From UBA3775 sp964625275 (GTDB lineage Bacteria; Bacillota; Clostridia; Lachnospirales; Lachnospiraceae): 8,496 nt of DNA. Made by a program: the position numbers and the translations under genes. The notes beneath the pieces are model-generated. The model was not told the origin of the DNA and did not search any database. It was given only the letters and a program-made list of their open reading frames with translations. The DNA lies in contig CAZVBH010000091.1 in the NCBI GenBank assembly GCA_964625275.1, positions 1 through 8,496 on the forward strand, given 5' to 3'. Shown here in pieces: positions 6,390 to 8,496 of the stretch (its first letter is position 1; every line of letters begins with the position of its first letter).

Positions 6390-6419
6390 TTAGTACATCG
6401 GTTTGTACCTTCCTTTCAT
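6390..6419 (-). CDS. Candidate nonapeptide ORF, array unit 6
   Basis: This ten-codon frame reads MKGRYKPMY followed by TAA. It differs from unit 3 at residue 6 (Lys for Thr) and at the wobble base of glycine 3. Confidence 0.4.
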   Translation of the reverse strand: MKGRYKPMY

Positions 6420-6440
6420 AAATTCGCTTTAATAAATAAA

Positions 6441-6473
6441 TTAATTAGTTTGGTGGTCTGTACCGCCTTTCAT
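6441..6473 (-). pseudogene. Frame-shifted array unit 7
   Basis: This unit has the same one-base-shorter GGCGG core as unit 4. From its ATG it reads MKGGTDHQTN and stops. The sister frame, YRPPN-stop, survives downstream of the shift. Confidence 0.35.
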
Positions 6474-6605
6474 AAATTTTTGGAACAATCTATGTAAAAT
6501 GGTTTTGAACTATCGTTAAACCGTCAATTCAATTTGAATCGAACCTGTTGTCATTCACCTGCTTTTTCAAAAAGCCTAAAAATTAAGTTATCAAATAATT
6601 ACGAT

Positions 6606-6629
6606 TCAACGAGCAACTGTATTGTGCAT
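6606..6629 (-). CDS. Candidate 7-residue ORF with strong ribosome binding site, array unit 8
   Basis: In this diverged unit the repeat core reads AAAAGGAGG, a near-perfect Shine-Dalgarno sequence, eight bases before an ATG. The frame is MHNTVAR followed by TGA. It starts 15 bases after the end of the preceding 16-residue frame, and the binding site overlaps that frame's stop. Confidence 0.3.
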   Translation of the reverse strand: MHNTVAR

Positions 6630-6644
6630 TGGACCGTCCTCCTT

Positions 6645-6695
6645 TTAATTTTTCTTGAGTTGACTCTGAACTAAAATTGTCTTAAATATTTTCAT
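6645..6695 (-). CDS. Candidate 16-residue ORF, array unit 9
   Basis: The repeat core AAAGGCGG lies nine bases upstream of this ATG and can serve as a ribosome binding site. The frame reads MKIFKTILVQSQLKKN followed by TAA, a short basic peptide. It is directly upstream of the 7-residue frame. The unit has ACG where the regular units have their first ATG. Confidence 0.3.
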   Translation of the reverse strand: MKIFKTILVQSQLKKN

Positions 6696-6813
6696 CGGAC
6701 CGTACCGCCTTTCGTAAATTTAAAAGTAAATAATTGGTTTAGTTCATCGGACCGTACCCACTTTCTTGAATTACTTAACAACTTTAATAGGGTTAAGTTG
6801 TTTTGTTGTGACT

Positions 6814-6842
6814 ACTATATCATGGATATCTATATTTGTCAA
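6814..6842 (-). promoter_or_regulatory. Very strong promoter of the repeat array
   Basis: On the minus strand a perfect TTGACA (6837-6842) and TATAGT (6814-6819) are separated by 17 bases, with an extended -10 TG one base before the -10 box. Runs of A and T directly upstream (about 6843-6875) look like an UP element. The predicted start is near 6807. This is the best promoter in the window, and no ordinary gene lies behind it. Confidence 0.85.
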
Positions 6843-6884
6843 CAACTTTTTTAAATTTTTTTATTTATTTTCAAATTCATTTAA

Positions 6885-6902
6885 ATTGTCTGAATTGTCT
6901 GA
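6885..6902. repeat. Tandem 9-bp repeat upstream of the array promoter
   Basis: ATTGTCTGA occurs twice head to tail (6885-6893 and 6894-6902), about 45-60 bases upstream of the array -35 box and just before element R. It may be a regulator site or chance. No regulator can be named. Confidence 0.35.
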
Positions 6903-6908
6903 CAAATC

Positions 6909-7048
6909 AAAGCGGATATTCCGGGTCCGCTTCGCTACTTGCTCATAACCTTAAGGCCACTTCGTGGCTCATCAGTAGGAGTCCATCCTCCTACTGATGC
7001 TGAAAAGTCCCCTGCTTAAGAAGTGGGGGACTTTTCAGATAAGGTTAA
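6909..7048 (-). repeat. Structured intergenic repeat element, copy R (inverted)
   Basis: This is the second copy of the element at 1396-1572, in opposite orientation. It has the same closing helix (TAAGGTT 7040-7046 with AACCTTA 6947-6953), a 13-bp stem CTGAAAAGTCCCC (7000-7012) with its complement (7026-7038), a 12-bp stem 6970-6981 with 6988-6999, and GCCAC-TTC-GTGGC (6956-6968). It lacks the extra nested hairpin of copy L. Its tail forms AGCGGA with TCCGCT, which is mismatched in copy L. The element begins about four bases after the CotH-family stop codon, so its 13-bp stem lies in that transcript's 3' end and could act as a terminator or stabiliser. Confidence 0.85.
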
Positions 7049-7052
7049 ATTT

Positions 7053-8495
7053 TTATTCAATTATAGGATTTAGAGTACACTCTCCATCAAGCTTTACCTT
7101 TATTATTGTCTGATCTGAGCCTGCAGACAAATCCTCAACAATTTCGCACCCACTGGTATTCCAGCCGGATAAGGTTTTTTCTTCAGCCACATCAATAGAT
7201 ATAATAATTGTATAATCAGTAAAATAGTCACCACTAAAAATCTGATTTTCTTTTAGTGCAACGGAATTTACATAAATAGTGCCTAAAGACTGTTCCGGAG
7301 CATCTATAGTGAGAGTTGCAGCATCCTCAAGTCCAAAGGCTGACTGAATCAGTCCAATAAAGCAATCATATCTTCCATTAATATATTTTGAAATTTCTGA
7401 CACCTTTGAATCATAATATTCGTCCGGATCATTCCATCTTACTATCCAATCAGGACCAAATCTTTTAAAGGTGTCAGCCGCTCCCTGTACATAAAGCTGA
7501 TACCACAAGTCAAGAACCTCTTTAGCATTTGTCTTTTCGAAATCCAGATTTCTCATGTCACAAAGCGTTACAATCAGACTTTCCTGAAAATCGTCATTTT
7601 GAAGAAGTGATCCAACAAGTCCCAATGACCAGGCCTGTCCTGCGGCAGCTTCTGCTTTTTCAATCTGTTTTTTTATATTATTGGTATTCCAGCCGTCTCC
7701 TCCATTATAAAGTCCTAAGGAATATTCCGTATCATAGCAGGCCATTCTCCATTTCCCGTCGGCATATTCATTTTCAGAGTCGGTATCTCTTACTCGCCAC
7801 ATGCCCCAATTATTGCTTTCAAAGAAGCTGTCTTCATTATTTATGTAAAGGTTAAATGCAAGATATTCAATAAATCCTTGCATGTCCAGAAGCTCACAGG
7901 CTTTTTCATAGTTGGAGTCTATACTCATATCGTTGCCGGTTATGAAGTTTACCATTTCATTGTAAAGCTCAATATCTTCATCTAAACCATCTTCAACTTC
8001 TCCACGCTTTATATAGATAATATTATCGTTGTCTATGTCATAATTATTTTGAAAATAGTTGTCACTATAATCTTCTGTAAGAGCATACATGCCCCAATAT
8101 TCACCATCGATAAACAGAACACAAGGTGTAGATTGTTGAGTCTCAAAGCTCCTTGTTGAAACTAAAGACTGTAAAAACGGATCTCTAAGCTTTGCATAAT
8201 CATTGTCATTACCTCCATCACGAAGCAAAAAGGATTTATATTTTTCAACCTCACCCGTACCATTGGATTTTTCGTTATTTGAAATCAAAGAATACTTAAT
8301 ATTTTTAGAGCCATAGTCCTCACGTGCAATAATTCGGAAGCTTTTTTGAGAATTTCGTCTGGACGCCGCTCCCATTATTCTGATGCCGACATTTTGGGAA
8401 AAGCCTACTGTTCCGTCTGATGGCATATATTCTATTTCGGCCGGTCTTTCCCATTCTCTTCCCTTTTGAGTGAAATTGCCCTCCTTCTCCCAGCC
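7053..8495 (-). CDS. CotH-family kinase-like protein, N-terminus cut by window edge
   Basis: The reading frame stays open to the right edge, so 480 C-terminal residues are visible and the true start is outside. The in-frame ATG at 8426 is internal, because the family motif REWERPAEIEYMPSDGT spans it. Further CotH motifs in this fragment are GFSQNVGIRIMGAASR (about 31-46), QKSFRI (50-55), LLRDGGNDND (90-99), YWGMYALTEDYS (133-144), NNEDSFFESNNWGMWR (219-234) and CYDTEYSLG (253-261), the last holding a likely metal-binding Asp. CotH proteins have an atypical protein-kinase fold. In Bacillus CotH phosphorylates spore coat proteins, while many clostridial homologues are secreted or surface proteins. 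Residues about 393-480 form a separate small beta domain (GTIYVNS, FSGDYF, LSGWNTSG), common at the end of such proteins. The substrate is unknown. Repeat element R follows the stop directly. Confidence 0.92.
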   Translation of the reverse strand, partial: GWEKEGNFTQKGREWERPAEIEYMPSDGTVGFSQNVGIRIMGAASRRNSQKSFRIIAREDYGSKNIKYSLISNNEKSNGTGEVEKYKSFLLRDGGNDNDYAKLRDPFLQSLVSTRSFETQQSTPCVLFIDGEYWGMYALTEDYSDNYFQNNYDIDNDNIIYIKRGEVEDGLDEDIELYNEMVNFITGNDMSIDSNYEKACELLDMQGFIEYLAFNLYINNEDSFFESNNWGMWRVRDTDSENEYADGKWRMACYDTEYSLGLYNGGDGWNTNNIKKQIEKAEAAAGQAWSLGLVGSLLQNDDFQESLIVTLCDMRNLDFEKTNAKEVLDLWYQLYVQGAADTFKRFGPDWIVRWNDPDEYYDSKVSEISKYINGRYDCFIGLIQSAFGLEDAATLTIDAPEQSLGTIYVNSVALKENQIFSGDYFTDYTIIISIDVAEEKTLSGWNTSGCEIVEDLSAGSDQTIIKVKLDGECTLNPIIE

Positions 8496-8496
8496 C

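Larger units (their letters stand above)
6091..6770 (-). repeat. Array of ~55-bp tandem repeats with mini-ORFs
   Basis: Seven regular units are spaced 54-56 bp apart, with their ATGs at 6473, 6419, 6363, 6307, 6253, 6199 and 6144 (order of transcription). Three diverged units lie upstream near 6743-6766, 6689-6715 and 6623-6650. The core on the minus strand is ATGAAAGG, zero or two variable bases, GGTAC, three variable bases, CC, then about six bases and a stop codon. AT-rich linkers such as TTAATTAATTAAA or TTTATTTATTAAA join the units. The core is the conserved part and the linkers are simple, so this is not a spacer-type array. Confidence 0.9.
6059..6807 (-). ncRNA. Predicted ~750-nt repeat-array transcript (non-coding or multi-mini-ORF)
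   Basis: No conventional gene fits this stretch. A near-consensus minus-strand promoter at 6814-6842 and a terminator hairpin at 6059-6089 enclose it, so one RNA of about 750 nt is expected. Its 5' end can form alternative hairpins: ACTTAAC with GTTAAGT (6774-6780 and 6792-6798), or CAACTT with AAGTTG. About ten repeat units follow. Between units 7 and 8 (about 6480-6605) lies a region without clear units, holding a GCTTTTT-G-AAAAAGC hairpin near 6562-6576. Whether the RNA acts by itself or as an mRNA for tiny peptides is open. Confidence 0.55.

Noticed and set aside
6091..6770. CRISPR array
   Set aside because: Units are 54-56 bp apart, but the intervals are AT-rich simple linkers that resemble each other, the repeat core itself varies, and no cas gene is present.
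6774..6798. Riboswitch in the array leader
   Set aside because: Short alternative hairpins can be drawn, but no known aptamer consensus is recognisable.
6766..6948. Plus-strand ORF of 60 residues over the array promoter
   Set aside because: It runs antisense through the strong minus-strand promoter and into repeat element R. It has no ribosome binding site and no recognisable family.
1396..7048. Composite transposon bounded by the two repeat elements
   Set aside because: The elements have no transposase gene and no terminal inverted repeats. The enclosed genes look like ordinary chromosomal genes.
8424..8426. Start codon of the CotH-family gene at 8426
   Set aside because: The frame stays open upstream, and the CotH motif REWERPAEIEY precedes this Met, so the gene is cut by the window edge.

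Overview
The window looks like an AT-rich chromosome segment from a spore-forming, polysaccharide-using Firmicute. Lachnospiraceae (Butyrivibrio, Pseudobutyrivibrio or a relative) is the most likely family. This is inferred from the mix of spore-coat genes (cotJB, cotJC, a CotH-family protein), a cytoplasmic GH31 glycosidase, a small DUF6472-type four-cysteine protein next to a PF06541 membrane protein, and TTGACA/TATAAT-like promoters with AGGAGG-type ribosome binding sites. No phage, plasmid, transposase, CRISPR, rRNA or tRNA signal was seen.

Layout. (1) 1-1215, minus: lipoprotein gene, cut by the left edge, with a promoter near 1312-1340. (2) 1396-1572: a structured repeat element, copy L. 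(3) 1571-3637, minus: GH31 glycosidase. (4) 3638-3791: divergent promoter region. (5) 3792-4663, plus: translationally overlapping cotJB-cotJC, ended by a hairpin that also serves the convergent gene. (6) 4762-4877: tandem 38/39-bp repeats at the 3' end of the next gene. (7) 4847-5967, minus: two-gene operon, DUF6472-type protein then PF06541 membrane protein, behind a TTGAAA-N17-TATAAT promoter. (8) 6059-6850: no ordinary gene, but a strong minus-strand promoter (TTGACA-N17-TATAGT with extended -10 and A-tracts), about ten copies of a roughly 55-bp repeat, and a terminator hairpin. (9) 6909-7048: copy R of the structured element, inverted relative to copy L. (10) 7053-8495, minus: CotH-family protein, cut by the right edge.

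The most unusual part is the 6059-6807 transcription unit. Five of its regular repeats carry a ten-codon reading frame, MKGRYxPxx-stop. These frames vary at glycine and proline wobble positions and use all three stop codons, which looks like selection on a peptide. Each repeat can also be read as a Shine-Dalgarno-like GG-rich stretch followed by a tiny AUG-codon-stop ORF, or as an RNA protein-binding array. The sequence alone does not settle which. I do not recognise this array as a described system.

The second unusual item is the 140-175 bp element at 1396-1572 and 6909-7048. The shared 102-base section has only two differences. It folds as a closing helix around three hairpins, and one hairpin tip differs between copies. 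Each copy sits against the 3' end of a gene.
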